Notes: generated from the letters alone by a model not told the origin. Positions 8,518 to 17,269 are shown, counted from the stretch's first letter. The stretch is 64,000 nt of DNA from Streptomyces odonnellii (GCF_000981895.1 NZ_LATD01000006.1:17409-81408); one strand, 5' to 3'. Translations and numbers: made by a program.

Positions 8518-9894
8518 GTGGATCTTCGCTACTGGCTGCCGCGCGCGGTGGATGTGGCCGAGCAATGGGGCGAGCGGTTCGGCCCCTACGAGCCGCATAT
8601 GGCGCACCGGGTGAGCGACGAGGCGTTCGCCGACGCCTTCAGCCGCTTCGCCAAGCGGATGGAGGACAACTACCCCTTCTTCCATCCGCGTTACGCGGGG
8701 CAGATGGTGAAGCCGCCGCATCCGGCCGCCGTCGTCGGCTATCTCACGGCGATGCTGTTCAACCCCAACAACCACGCGGCGGAGGGCGGTCCCGCGACCA
8801 CCGAGATGGAGCGGGAGTGCGTCGCGGCCCTGGCGGAGATGTTCGGCCTGCCCGCGCATGTCGGACATCTCACGACCAGCGGCACGATGGCGAACCTCGA
8901 AGCGCTGTATGTGGCCCGGCGGCTGCACCCGGACCGCGGCGTGGCGTACAGCTCGGAGTGCCACTACACGCATGAGCGGATGTGCGAGGTGCTGGGCGTC
9001 GAGGGCCACCGGGTCGCGGTCGACTCGTACGGGCGGATCGACCTGGACGCGCTGGAGAGCCTGCTCAAGACGGGACGGATCGGCACGGTGGTGGTGACCA
9101 CGGGCACCACGGGTCTGGGGGCCGTGGACCCGGTGCACGAGGTGCTGCCGCTGGCCCGGCGGTACGGGGCGCGGGTACATGTGGACGCGGCGTACGGCGG
9201 TTTCTACGCGCTCCTCGGGCGGGCCGACGCCACCGAGGGGATCGACCCGAGGCCGTGGCAGGCGGTCGCCGAGTGCGACTCGGTCGTGGTGGATCCGCAC
9301 AAGCACGGCCTTCAGCCCTATGGCTGCGGGGCGGTGCTCTTCCCGGATCCGCGCGCGGGCCGGCACTTCGCGCACGACTCGCCGTACACCTATTTCACCG
9401 ATGCCGAGCTGCATTTGGGCGAGATCAGCCTGGAGTGCTCGCGGGCGGGTGCCGCGGCGGCCGGGCTGTGGCTGACTCTCCAGCTCCTGCCGCTGACCCC
9501 GGACGGGTTCGGGGCGATCCTCGCGGCCAACCGCCGCGCGGCGCTGCGCTGGGCGGATCTGCTGGCGGCCTCGGACGCCCTGGAGCTGTACCAGCGGCCC
9601 GATCTCGACATCGTCAACTACTTCCCGGTGACCCGGCCGGCCTCGCTGTCCGCCGTCGACGCGGCGTCGGGACGTCTGCTGCAGGACGGCATGACCGCTC
9701 ATCAGGAGCCGGTCTTTCTGAGTGTGCTGCGTACGGACGCCGAGGCGTTCGTACGCCGGCATCCGCGGATCGTCCGCGACGCCGATGCGGCACGGGTAAT
9801 GCGCAGTGTCCTGATCAAGCCGGAGGCCGAGCACTATCTCGACCGCCTGCACGCCCGGGTGGAGCAACTCGCCGTACGCGGCGAGGAGCGGTAG
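8518..9894 (+). CDS. PLP-dependent group II decarboxylase-like enzyme
   Basis: A 458-aa fold-type I PLP enzyme. It shows TTSGTMANLEAL (cofactor phosphate binding, about residue 119), HVDAAYGGF (Asp to the pyridine nitrogen, about 221) and DPHKHGLQPYGCG, whose Lys (about 262) should form the Schiff base. The DPHK form is closer to MfnA/tyrosine-decarboxylase-type enzymes than to the NPHK of animal dopa decarboxylases. The substrate is probably an amino acid, but decarboxylation is inferred. GTG at 8518 has GGAAGG upstream. It heads a three-gene cassette with the GNAT gene 35 bases downstream and an overlapping third gene. Confidence 0.85.
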   Translation: MDLRYWLPRAVDVAEQWGERFGPYEPHMAHRVSDEAFADAFSRFAKRMEDNYPFFHPRYAGQMVKPPHPAAVVGYLTAMLFNPNNHAAEGGPATTEMERECVAALAEMFGLPAHVGHLTTSGTMANLEALYVARRLHPDRGVAYSSECHYTHERMCEVLGVEGHRVAVDSYGRIDLDALESLLKTGRIGTVVVTTGTTGLGAVDPVHEVLPLARRYGARVHVDAAYGGFYALLGRADATEGIDPRPWQAVAECDSVVVDPHKHGLQPYGCGAVLFPDPRAGRHFAHDSPYTYFTDAELHLGEISLECSRAGAAAAGLWLTLQLLPLTPDGFGAILAANRRAALRWADLLAASDALELYQRPDLDIVNYFPVTRPASLSAVDAASGRLLQDGMTAHQEPVFLSVLRTDAEAFVRRHPRIVRDADAARVMRSVLIKPEAEHYLDRLHARVEQLAVRGEER

Positions 9895-9929
9895 CGCACG
9901 GCCCCCGCACCGCCTTCCGGAGGGAACCG

Positions 9930-10550
9930 TTGTCCACGATCGAAAGTCCGCCGCGTGGTGTCCCGCGCCGTCCTGCCAGGCCGGACACCGATGATCTGGC
10001 CGCGCTGCTGGCCGCGGCCTTCCACGACGATCCGCTGACCCGCTGGATCATTCCGGACGGCCGACGCCGGGCCGAGCTGCTGCCCGGCCTGTTCCGGATC
10101 TTCGTCGAGGTCTCGCACGACTACGACGGGGTGTCCGTCTCGCCCTGCGGCGACGCGGTGATGCTGTTCCTGCCGCCGGGCGCCTCGAAGCAGGTGGACG
10201 AGCGCGGAGAGGAGCTGGAGCGGCGGTTCGCCGAAGCGCTCGGTGAGTACGCCGAGCCGCTCGGGACCATCGTCAGGCTCCAGGCCGAGCGCCATCCGGC
10301 CGAACCCGACCACTACTACGCGTCGTTCGGCGCGGTCCGCCCCTCGCGGCAGCGGAACGGTCTGCTCTCGGTACTGCTCCAGGAGCTGCTCGACCGTGCC
10401 GACCGGGACGGCTGCCCGGCGTACACGGAGGCCAGTTCACCCGGTGGTGAGGCACTCTGCCTGCGGCAGAACTTCGTACGGCTGGGCGACGACATCGTGC
10501 TGCCGGACGGCGGCCCTTCGCTCCGGCCCATGTGGCGGGACCCGCGATGA
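9930..10550 (+). CDS. GNAT family N-acetyltransferase, second gene of the PLP cassette
   Basis: A 206-aa GNAT-like protein. The N-terminal part (DTDDLAALLAAAFHDDPLTRWIIPD) is the form seen in the large GNAT subgroup that starts with an AF..DP..RW motif, and the acetyl-CoA region is RPSRQRNGLLSVLLQELLDRA near 140. The start is TTG at 9930, preceded by GGAGGG at suitable distance. The stop codon overlaps the next gene's ATG by four bases (ATGA), which implies translational coupling. An attractive idea is acetylation of the amine made by the upstream PLP enzyme, but that is inference. Confidence 0.84.
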   Translation: MSTIESPPRGVPRRPARPDTDDLAALLAAAFHDDPLTRWIIPDGRRRAELLPGLFRIFVEVSHDYDGVSVSPCGDAVMLFLPPGASKQVDERGEELERRFAEALGEYAEPLGTIVRLQAERHPAEPDHYYASFGAVRPSRQRNGLLSVLLQELLDRADRDGCPAYTEASSPGGEALCLRQNFVRLGDDIVLPDGGPSLRPMWRDPR

Positions 10551-11182
10551 GGGGCGACGAGCAGATCCGGTTCTGGACGGCGGCCGAAGTGGCCGCGGGT
10601 GAGGTGCCGCGGCTCCATCTCGGCCACCTCCGCGAGGTCCTGGAGTGGAGCGGCGACTTCCTGGTGTCCGGCCATCCCGAACTGGGCCGCAGCGGCCCGG
10701 TGTGCCCGTACACCCAGCCCTCGCTGCGCAAGCAGCTCTTCCACCTGGCCGTCCTGGCCGACGCGGGGAGCACGGACCTGTCCGCGGCCGTCGGCTCCCT
10801 GCGGGCCTGGTACGAGCGGCTCTCGGCCGACCTCGACGAGGAGGACCAGGAGCTGCTGACCCTGCTGCTGGTCCTGCCGCACTTCGACCGTACGGACTCG
10901 GGCGAGCTGGACGAGCTTCAGCGCAAGGCCAAGGACGAGTTCGTGGCCGACGGCCTGATGATCGGCCAGTTCCACCCGGTCTGCGAGGAGCCGGGCCTGT
11001 GGAACTCCGGCTTCCGCCCGCTGCGCGCTCCCCTGCCGCTGCTGGCGGTCCGTAAGCTCCTCGTCTTCGACCTGCCGTTCCTGCTGGGCGACGACACACA
11101 CATGGACCACTACCTACGCCGCTTCGCCCCAGCCATCCCGGCCCGCGTCCGCGGCCAGTTGGTCAGCCGAGTCGTCTCCTAG
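10547..11182 (+). CDS. Uncharacterised protein, third gene of the PLP cassette (DUF6875-like)
   Basis: A 211-aa soluble protein without a signal peptide or membrane segment. Conserved-looking features are CPYTQPSLRK (about residue 47), a central acidic helical part (LDEEDQELLTLLLVLP), and a His/Cys/Trp-containing motif GQFHPVCEEPGLWNSGFRPL (about 145) followed by PLPLLAVRKLLVFDLPFL. I recall this motif pattern from the DUF6875 family, but not a function. Cys and His residues might bind metal. The ATG overlaps the GNAT stop (ATGA), so all three cassette genes should be made together. A strong hairpin terminator follows at 11197-11234. Confidence 0.8.
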   Translation: MRGDEQIRFWTAAEVAAGEVPRLHLGHLREVLEWSGDFLVSGHPELGRSGPVCPYTQPSLRKQLFHLAVLADAGSTDLSAAVGSLRAWYERLSADLDEEDQELLTLLLVLPHFDRTDSGELDELQRKAKDEFVADGLMIGQFHPVCEEPGLWNSGFRPLRAPLPLLAVRKLLVFDLPFLLGDDTHMDHYLRRFAPAIPARVRGQLVSRVVS

Positions 11183-11196
11183 AGACCCGCCAAGCC

Positions 11197-11234
11197 CCGG
11201 TGCCCCGCCCCCTGCCGACGGAGCGGGGCACCGG
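11197..11234 (+). terminator. Hairpin terminator after the PLP/GNAT cassette
   Basis: Perfect 12-base arms CCGGTGCCCCGC (11197-11208) and GCGGGGCACCGG (11223-11234) with a 14-base loop, 14 bases after the cassette's last stop codon. Confidence 0.8.
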
Positions 11235-11319
11235 CCATTGTTACGTCTGTCGTGTCCGGCCCACGGCCCAACGCCTCCCGGACACAGCCCGCGCTGGCCC
11301 GTCACAGCCCGGAGGTGCT

Positions 11320-11688
11320 ATGTCCTCACGGATGAAGTTGACCGCGATAACGCTCGACTGCCCTGATCCGCCGACTCTCGCGGCGTTCTATCAGCAGGCC
11401 ACCGGCCTCGAGCCCCACCCGAAATCCGACGCCGACTTCGCCGGTCTCAGCCGTGGGGACGGGCTCGTCATCGGCTTTCAACGAGTCGACGACTACCAGG
11501 CACCACGCTGGCCCGACCAGACCGTCCCCCAGCAGTTCCACCTCGACTTCGCGGTCGACGACCTGGACGAGGCCGAGACCCGGCTCCTGGAACTGGGTGC
11601 GGTCAAGCCGGATCACCAGCCGGGAGGAGACAGATGGCGCGTCTTCACCGATCCGGCCGGCCACCCCTTCTGCGTGGTCAAGGTTTAG
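11320..11688 (+). CDS. VOC family (glyoxalase/bleomycin-resistance fold) protein
   Basis: A 122-aa single-module VOC protein. It begins with KLTAITLDCPDPPTLAAFYQ, the typical first beta-alpha unit, and ends with DPAGHPFCVVKV, the typical final strand. The paired FHLDFAVDDLDEAE segment starts the second repeat. VOC proteins bind a metal and act as lyases, dioxygenases or binding proteins; the role here is unknown. ATG at 11320 has GGAGGTG upstream at ideal spacing. The gene converges with dnaB, with only 19 bases between the stop codons. Confidence 0.88.
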   Translation: MSSRMKLTAITLDCPDPPTLAAFYQQATGLEPHPKSDADFAGLSRGDGLVIGFQRVDDYQAPRWPDQTVPQQFHLDFAVDDLDEAETRLLELGAVKPDHQPGGDRWRVFTDPAGHPFCVVKV

Positions 11689-11707
11689 CACCCCTCCCGA
11701 CAACGGC

Positions 11708-13195
11708 TCACGTCTGCGCCATGTCCACGAAGCGCGAGTAGTGGCCCTGGAAGGCCACTGTGATCGTTGCCGTCGGGCCGTTGCGGTGTTTGGCGACGAT
11801 CAGGTCGGCTTCGCCGGCGCGGGGGGATTCCTTTTCGTACGCGTCCTCGCGGTGGAGCAGGATCACCATGTCCGCGTCCTGCTCGATGGAGCCCGATTCG
11901 CGGAGGTCGGAGACCATCGGCTTCTTGTCCGTACGCTGCTCGGGGCCTCGGTTGAGCTGGGAGAGGGCGATGACCGGCAGTTCCAGTTCCTTGGCGAGGA
12001 GCTTGAGGTTTCGCGACATGTCCGAGACCTCCTGCTGGCGGCTCTCGGCGCGTTTCGAGCCGCCGGACTGCATGAGCTGGAGGTAGTCGATGACCACCAG
12101 CTTGAGGTCGTTGCGCTGCTTGAGGCGGCGGCACTTGGCCCGGATCTCCATCATCGAGAGGTTCGGCGAATCGTCGATGTAGAGCGGCGCCTGGGAGACA
12201 TCGGGCATCCGGCGGGCCAGCCGGGTCCAGTCCTCGTCCGTCATCGTGCCGGAGCGCATATGGTGCAGCGCCACCCGCGCCTCCGCGGACAGCAGACGCA
12301 TCGCGATCTCGTTCCGGCCCATTTCGAGCGAGAAGATCACGCTGGGCAGATTGTTCTTGATGGACGCGGCCCGGGCGAAGTCCAGGGCGAGCGTCGACTT
12401 TCCCATCGCGGGGCGGGCGGCGATGACGATCATCTGGCCGGGATGCAGACCGTTGGTGAGGGAGTCGAAGTCCGTGAAACCCGTCGGCACCCCGGTCATC
12501 TCCCCGCTGCGCGAACCGATCGCCTCGATCTCGTCGAGCGCGCCCTCCATGATGTCGCCCAGCGGCAGATAGTCCTCGCTGGTCCGCTGCTCGGTGACCG
12601 CGTAGATCTCCGCCTGCGCCGAGTTGACGATCTCGTCGACATCGCCGTCGGCGGCGTACCCCATCTGCGTGATCTTCGTGCCTGCCTCGACGAGCCGCCG
12701 CAGCACCGCCCGCTCATGCACGATCTCCGCGTAGTACGACGCGTTGGCCGCGGTCGGCACCATCTGGACGAGCGTGTGGAGGACCGAGGCACCGCCGATA
12801 CGGTTGATCTCCCCGCGTCTGGTCAGCTCCGCCGCGACCGTGATCGGGTCGGCCGGCTCCCCCTTCGCGTACAGGTCGAGAATCGCCTGGAAGACGGTCT
12901 CGTGCGCGGGGCGGTAGAAGTCGTGCCCCTTGATGATCTCGACGACATCGGCGATGGCGTCCTTGGACAGCAGCATGCCGCCCAGGACCGACTGCTCGGC
13001 GTCCAGGTCCTGCGGGGGAACCCGCTCGAAACCGGTGGCCCCGGGGGATCCACCGTCCCAGACCCCGGTGTCCCGGCCACGCTCATGCTGCTCGTCGCGA
13101 CCCCGGCCCTCGCCGCGGCGCTGCCGCGAGACAGGCAGTCGGTCGCTGGGACCGGCGTCGGTCCAGGGATCGTCCAATGGCTCGGGAATGCTCAC
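11708..13195 (-). CDS. dnaB: Replicative DNA helicase DnaB
   Basis: A 495-aa replicative helicase of normal length for the genus and without an intein. Residues about 1-55 are a charged disordered leader; the N-terminal collar domain follows from PPQDLDAEQSVLGGML, and the RecA-like motor starts near 215. Walker A is ARPAMGKST (about 260), Walker B is LVVIDYLQLM (about 370), and the arginine-finger region SQLNRGPEQR and DLRESGSIEQDADM follow. It unwinds DNA ahead of the fork; loading probably needs DciA, encoded here near recF. The 423-base upstream gap contains a cluster of DnaA-box-like sequences. Confidence 0.98.
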   Translation of the reverse strand: MSIPEPLDDPWTDAGPSDRLPVSRQRRGEGRGRDEQHERGRDTGVWDGGSPGATGFERVPPQDLDAEQSVLGGMLLSKDAIADVVEIIKGHDFYRPAHETVFQAILDLYAKGEPADPITVAAELTRRGEINRIGGASVLHTLVQMVPTAANASYYAEIVHERAVLRRLVEAGTKITQMGYAADGDVDEIVNSAQAEIYAVTEQRTSEDYLPLGDIMEGALDEIEAIGSRSGEMTGVPTGFTDFDSLTNGLHPGQMIVIAARPAMGKSTLALDFARAASIKNNLPSVIFSLEMGRNEIAMRLLSAEARVALHHMRSGTMTDEDWTRLARRMPDVSQAPLYIDDSPNLSMMEIRAKCRRLKQRNDLKLVVIDYLQLMQSGGSKRAESRQQEVSDMSRNLKLLAKELELPVIALSQLNRGPEQRTDKKPMVSDLRESGSIEQDADMVILLHREDAYEKESPRAGEADLIVAKHRNGPTATITVAFQGHYSRFVDMAQT

Positions 13196-13342
13196 CGGCC
13201 ACCTCCTCCCGTCCGCCCTGCGGACCTCGCCGTGCCACTCTTTCTACGGCACGACACTGACAAAACGAGAGGGCCTGAACCCGGTTCCGGCGCGTCGGAC
13301 GCCGGTCCACGTTAGGCCTGCGGGCACCGTCAGCCAATCTGG

Positions 13343-13605
13343 TTATCCACAGGCCATGTGGACGACGGACCAGATGCTGTGGAGAACCCCGGTGAACCTG
13401 TGCACGGAGCGGGGGACAGCACTGTGGACAAAGTCGGAGCGCCCCCGCCGCACCCACCATGAGCTGGCCTTTTTCCATCCACCGGCTGTGGGGGAGAAAA
13501 ACTTTCCCAACTGGGCCAAGATCACGGAAAACAGCGTGCGGCGGAGCCCTCACTCACACACCGGGTAAGGACTCAAAGCCCATTGCGTCGCTTACCTGTG
13601 GAAGA
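13343..13605. promoter_or_regulatory. DnaA-box cluster upstream of dnaB
   Basis: The dnaB/MATE divergent gap (13196-13618) has no gene. It contains TTATCCACA at 13343-13351, TGTGGACGA at 13357-13365, TGTGGAGAA at 13378-13386, an exact reverse copy of TTGTCCACA (TGTGGACAA) at 13423-13431, and TGTGGAAGA at 13597-13605. One exact and several one- or two-mismatch boxes in 260 bases is much denser than in coding DNA nearby. Local sequence is also A/T-richer (13495-13530). Confidence 0.65.
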
Positions 13606-13618
13606 TTAGATTGAGCCC

Positions 13619-14956
13619 ATGACAGAGGCGCCCGCGGCACCCAGAACCCTCCGGCGACGGCACGACCGCGAGATCGTCGCACTCGCCGTCCCCGCCTTCG
13701 GTGCCCTGATCGCCGAGCCGCTCTTCGTCATGGTGGACAGCGCGATCGTGGGACACCTCGGCACCCCGCAGCTCGCGGGACTGAGCATCGCGGCAGCCCT
13801 GCTCACCTCCGCGGTGAGCATCTTCGTCTTCCTCGCCTACGCCACCACCGCGGCCGTCGCCCGCCGCGTCGGCGCGGGCGATCTCCCGGGCGCCATCCGC
13901 CAGGGCATGGACGGCATCTGGCTCGCGCTCCTCCTCGGTGCCGCCGTTGTCGCCGTCACCCTCCCCACCGCGCCCGCGCTCATCGGACTCTTCGGCGCGT
14001 CCGACACCGCGGCCCCTTACGCCATCACCTATTTGCGGATCTCCAGCCTGGGCATCCCCGCCATGCTGGTCGTACTCGCCGCGACCGGCGTACTGCGCGG
14101 GCTCCAGGACACCCGTACCCCGCTCTATGTCGCCATCGGCGGCTTCGGCGCCAACGCCGCACTCAACGCCGCTCTCGTCTACGGTGCCGGTCTCGGTATC
14201 GCGGGCTCCGCCTGGGGCACGGTCGTCGCCCAGTGGGCCATGGCCGCCGTCTATCTGGTGGTCGTCGTACGGGGAGCGCGCCGGCATGGCGCGTCGCTGC
14301 GCCCCGACCCCGCCGGGATACGGGCTGGCGCGCATGCCGGTGTCCCGCTGCTCGTCCGTACGCTCTCGTTGCGCGCGGTCCTGATGATCGCCACGGCGGT
14401 CGCCGCGCGTCTGGGCGACGCGGATGTGGCCGCCCACCAGATCATCCTGTCGCTGTGGAGCCTGATGGCCTTCGCGCTCGATGCGATAGCCATAGCGGGG
14501 CAGGCGATCATAGGCCGCTATCTCGGGGCCGGAGACACCGAGAGCGCCCGGGCCGCCTGCCGTCGCATGGTGCAGTGGGGGATCGTGTCCGGGGTGCTGC
14601 TCGGCGCCCTCATCGTGCTCGCGCGTCCGCTGTTCATTCCGCTCTTCACCGGCGATCAGGAGGTACGGGACACCCTGCTGCCGGCCCTGCTGGTGGTGGC
14701 CGTCTCACAGCCAATCGCCGGCATCGTCTTCATACTCGACGGCGTCCTGATGGGCGCCGGGGACGGCCCGTATCTTGCCGGAGCCATGCTCGTGACCCTG
14801 GCGGTCTTCGCGCCCGTCGCGCTGCTCGTCCCCGTCCTCGGGGGCGGGCTGACGGCCCTCTGGTGGGCGATGGGGCTGATGATGGCGGTCCGTATGCTGA
14901 CCCTCTGGCTGCGCACCCGCTCCGGCCGCTGGCTGGTCACCGGCGCGACTCGCTGA
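13619..14956 (+). CDS. MATE family efflux transporter (DinF-like)
   Basis: A 445-aa membrane protein with about 12 hydrophobic helices in two similar halves. The N-terminal EIVALAVPAFGALIAEPLFVMVDSAIVGHLGTPQLAGL is the characteristic first MATE/DinF segment. MATE proteins export drugs or metabolites in exchange for H+ or Na+; substrate unknown. ATG at 13619 follows a less GC-rich leader. Divergent from dnaB and convergent with the signal-peptidase gene (11-base gap). Confidence 0.95.
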   Translation: MTEAPAAPRTLRRRHDREIVALAVPAFGALIAEPLFVMVDSAIVGHLGTPQLAGLSIAAALLTSAVSIFVFLAYATTAAVARRVGAGDLPGAIRQGMDGIWLALLLGAAVVAVTLPTAPALIGLFGASDTAAPYAITYLRISSLGIPAMLVVLAATGVLRGLQDTRTPLYVAIGGFGANAALNAALVYGAGLGIAGSAWGTVVAQWAMAAVYLVVVVRGARRHGASLRPDPAGIRAGAHAGVPLLVRTLSLRAVLMIATAVAARLGDADVAAHQIILSLWSLMAFALDAIAIAGQAIIGRYLGAGDTESARAACRRMVQWGIVSGVLLGALIVLARPLFIPLFTGDQEVRDTLLPALLVVAVSQPIAGIVFILDGVLMGAGDGPYLAGAMLVTLAVFAPVALLVPVLGGGLTALWWAMGLMMAVRMLTLWLRTRSGRWLVTGATR

Positions 14957-14967
14957 TACGGAACGGC

Positions 14968-15537
14968 TCACTGCTTCTGCGGGCTGCGGCTGCGCAGGGG
15001 CAGAACGGCAAACGTGAGCAGAGTGGCAAGTCCGAGCAGCACGATCGCCACGGGCACGGGCTGCCTTGCGCGCCAGAGCTGGACCGGCAGCCCGATCCAG
15101 GGCACGCGCAACCGCGCTACGCCTTGGAGTGCCGCGGGCCGTACCGGGGTCGAGTCCGGTGCGGAGTTGGCGTCGCCTTTGGTGATCAGGGACTTGTTGG
15201 GAAGTACGTGATGGACCCGATGGGTGAGCAGACGGTTCGGTCGGGTGGGGTCCTCGGTCAGCACGATGTGGCCCACCGCCGGTGCGCTGTCGCGCGGTGG
15301 TGGCTGGTAGAGAACGACATCGCCCGGCACAAGGGCGGGACGCATGGAGCCGGACTGGACCACGCCCGCTGTCCAGCCCAGCACCGCCACGGGCAACTGC
15401 GCCCACACCAGCAGCCCGGCCATCGAGCCGAGCACGGTACGTGAGATGACCGAGGTGACCACGCGCATCGGGTGCGGGGCGCCCTCAGTCGCGGGCCGGC
15501 GGAGCACTCCGATGGCCAGGTCATTCGGGAGAGTCAC
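14968..15537 (-). CDS. SipW-type (ER-type) signal peptidase I
   Basis: A 189-aa membrane peptidase. A first hydrophobic helix (SMAGLLVWAQLPVAVLGWTAGVV) is followed by QSGSMRPALVPGDVVLY, with the nucleophile Ser. LLTHRVHHV supplies His where ordinary bacterial enzymes have Lys, and LITKGDANSAPD is the next box. This Ser-His arrangement is that of SipW/ER-type S26B peptidases. A second helix (VPVAIVLLGLATLLTFAVL) anchors the C-terminus. The GTG start at 15537 overlaps the TasA-like gene stop (GTGA), so the peptidase is translationally coupled to what is probably its substrate. Confidence 0.88.
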   Translation of the reverse strand: MTLPNDLAIGVLRRPATEGAPHPMRVVTSVISRTVLGSMAGLLVWAQLPVAVLGWTAGVVQSGSMRPALVPGDVVLYQPPPRDSAPAVGHIVLTEDPTRPNRLLTHRVHHVLPNKSLITKGDANSAPDSTPVRPAALQGVARLRVPWIGLPVQLWRARQPVPVAIVLLGLATLLTFAVLPLRSRSPQKQ

Positions 15538-16121
15538 TCGTGATCCCGCGCTTCCCATGTGAAGGTCACCTCGTTGGTGTCCTCGTTCTGCGCGGTGTCG
15601 GGTGCGCTCGGGCTGAACTGCCACGCGAAGCGAAACGTCAGCGAGTTGGGAGGCTTGCCGGGCAGGGTCCAGGGTCCCAGGCCGGTGCGGAAGTCGGTGT
15701 TCAAGGAGACGAAGGTGTCCAGGGTGCCGTCGAACGCGGACCTGTGCGGAGTGAAGCCTTTGCAGTTTCCTGAGCTGCCGCCGCTGCCCACGTCGATTTT
15801 GAGGTTGATGAAGGACTGGAAGTTGCTGGGCCAGTTCGTTGCCACGCTGTACAGCTTGAGCGCGGTGGGAAAGTCGGCGTTCGACTTGATCCTGATGCAG
15901 TTGGAGCCCGTATCGCCGGGGTGCATGTCCTTGACGCGGAACATGGACACCTTGCTGTCGTTGGCCAGCCCCAGCGAGCTGGCGGTCCACCTGTTGCCGT
16001 CGTTGCTGGTGGTCCCGCTCCAGTCGGCATTGGTGGCACCCCAGACCAGAGCACCGCTGAGCAGTAACCCGAGCGGAATGGGCACCACCTGTGCCGCCAC
16101 CGTCAGCCAGGGACGCGCCAT
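15534..16121 (-). CDS. TasA/camelysin-like secreted protein with SipW-type signal peptide
   Basis: A 195-aa exported protein. The N-terminal helix is PIPLGLLLSGALVWGATNADWS, and cleavage after the helix should release a beta-rich protein of about 165 aa. Features typical of SipW substrates are a short signal without a Lys-rich n-region, an ALVxG-like end, and the early NDGNRWTASSLGL segment resembling the NTFTAGTLDL of TasA/camelysin proteins. The only two cysteines in the mature part (SNCIRI and GNCKGF) could form a disulphide. ATG at 16121 has GGAGTGG upstream. In Bacillus such proteins form biofilm fibres; whether this one does is unknown. Confidence 0.78.
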   Translation of the reverse strand: MARPWLTVAAQVVPIPLGLLLSGALVWGATNADWSGTTSNDGNRWTASSLGLANDSKVSMFRVKDMHPGDTGSNCIRIKSNADFPTALKLYSVATNWPSNFQSFINLKIDVGSGGSSGNCKGFTPHRSAFDGTLDTFVSLNTDFRTGLGPWTLPGKPPNSLTFRFAWQFSPSAPDTAQNEDTNEVTFTWEARDHE

Positions 16122-16393
16122 CGCCCACTCCGTTCAATTCCGTCGCTTATGCAGAATATTGTCCCCTCTTGTCTCACCTGTGGCGGTGCCGCTCCGTGTC
16201 GCGATGCGGGTCTGATGGAGGCTCGATTTCCTGAGGAGGGTCGCGAACCGGATCCGCTCCGAGCGCGGGTCGCACTGTCATGACATCGCGGCTGATGACC
16301 ACCAGCGACCGCTGTCGGCCGAACGATGTAACGCACTCCACGCCGACCGACATCGACGCGCATCTGTTCGGCCGTCAGACACGCGACTGACGT

Positions 16394-16407
16394 GTTTCAC
16401 GTGAAAC
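16394..16407. other. parS site (exact)
   Basis: GTTTCACGTGAAAC in the 402-base gap (16122-16523) between the TasA-like gene and rplI. Nothing else is seen in this gap apart from this site and the rplI terminator. Confidence 0.95.
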
Positions 16408-16466
16408 ATCACCGGACAACAGCAGCCGGACAACGGCAGCGGGAGAACGGCAGCCCGATCACGGCA

Positions 16467-16500
16467 AGAGGGCCGCACCCCACGCGGGATGCGGCCCTCT
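16467..16500 (-). terminator. Terminator of the rpsF-ssb-rpsR-rplI operon
   Basis: Perfect 11-base arms AGAGGGCCGCA (16467-16477) and TGCGGCCCTCT (16490-16500) with a 12-base loop, 24 bases beyond the rplI stop. Confidence 0.85.
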
Positions 16501-16523
16501 CCATGCTCTACCGAGCGCAACGC

Positions 16524-16970
16524 TTACGCGGCGACAACCTCGATGCCGAGCTTCGCGGCGACCTCGGGGTGCAGACGTACGGACACCTGGTGCGAGCCCA
16601 GGGTCTTGATCGGCGCGCCCAGCTCGATACGGCGCTTGTCGACCTCCGGACCACCAGCGGACTTGATCGCCGAAGCGAGGTCGGCCGGGGTGACGGAGCC
16701 GAAGAGACGGCCGGCGTCGCCGGAGCGAACAGCCAGACGCACCTTGACGGCTTCAAGGCGGGCCTTGACCTCGTTGGCCTGCTCGATGGTCGCGATCTCG
16801 TGGATCTTGCGGGCGCGGCGGATCTGCGCCACGTCCTTCTCGCCGCCCTTGGTCCAGCGGATCGCGAAACCGCGCGGGACCAGGTAGTTGCGAGCGTAGC
16901 CGTCCTTGACGTCGACGACGTCGCCGGCGGCACCGAGGCCGGAGACCTCGTGGGTGAGGATGATCTTCAT
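16524..16970 (-). CDS. rplI: 50S ribosomal protein L9
   Basis: A 148-aa L9. [36 protein letters not shown] is the highly conserved N-terminal rRNA-binding domain, followed by the long helix (about 40-75) and the C-terminal domain. It binds 23S rRNA near the L1 stalk. Last gene of the rpsF-ssb-rpsR-rplI operon, 18 bases after rpsR and followed by a hairpin terminator. Confidence 0.98.
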   Translation of the reverse strand: MKIILTHEVSGLGAAGDVVDVKDGYARNYLVPRGFAIRWTKGGEKDVAQIRRARKIHEIATIEQANEVKARLEAVKVRLAVRSGDAGRLFGSVTPADLASAIKSAGGPEVDKRRIELGAPIKTLGSHQVSVRLHPEVAAKLGIEVVAA

Positions 16971-16988
16971 CAGTCGGTCACCCTTCCC

Positions 16989-17225
16989 TTATCGCGCGGT
17001 GGACGTGTAGGGCAGCAGCGCCATCTCACGGCTGTTCTTGACGGCCGTGGCGACATCACGCTGGTGCTGAGTGCAGTTGCCGGTGACGCGGCGGGCACGG
17101 ATCTTGCCGCGGTCGGAAATGAACTTCCGCAGCATGTTCGTGTCCTTGTAGTCCACGTACTGGGTCTTGTCCTTGCAGAACGCGCAGACCTTCTTCTTAG
17201 GCTTGCGCACAGGCGGCTTCGCCAT
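16989..17225 (-). CDS. rpsR: 30S ribosomal protein S18
   Basis: A 78-aa S18. [21 protein letters not shown] is followed by [18 protein letters not shown], the family core. It keeps a CAFC cysteine pair, so it is the zinc-binding (C+) paralogue type rather than the Cys-free version many actinobacteria carry as a second copy. Located between ssb and rplI. Confidence 0.97.
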   Translation of the reverse strand: MAKPPVRKPKKKVCAFCKDKTQYVDYKDTNMLRKFISDRGKIRARRVTGNCTQHQRDVATAVKNSREMALLPYTSTAR

Positions 17226-17269
17226 GGTGTTTCTCCTGTGTGATCAAGAAGTGGGGGTACGGGCCCGCC

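Noticed and set aside
13083..13553. Minus-strand frame covering the dnaB upstream gap
   Set aside because: No similarity, no ribosome-binding site, and it overlaps the DnaA-box region and the dnaB start in another frame.
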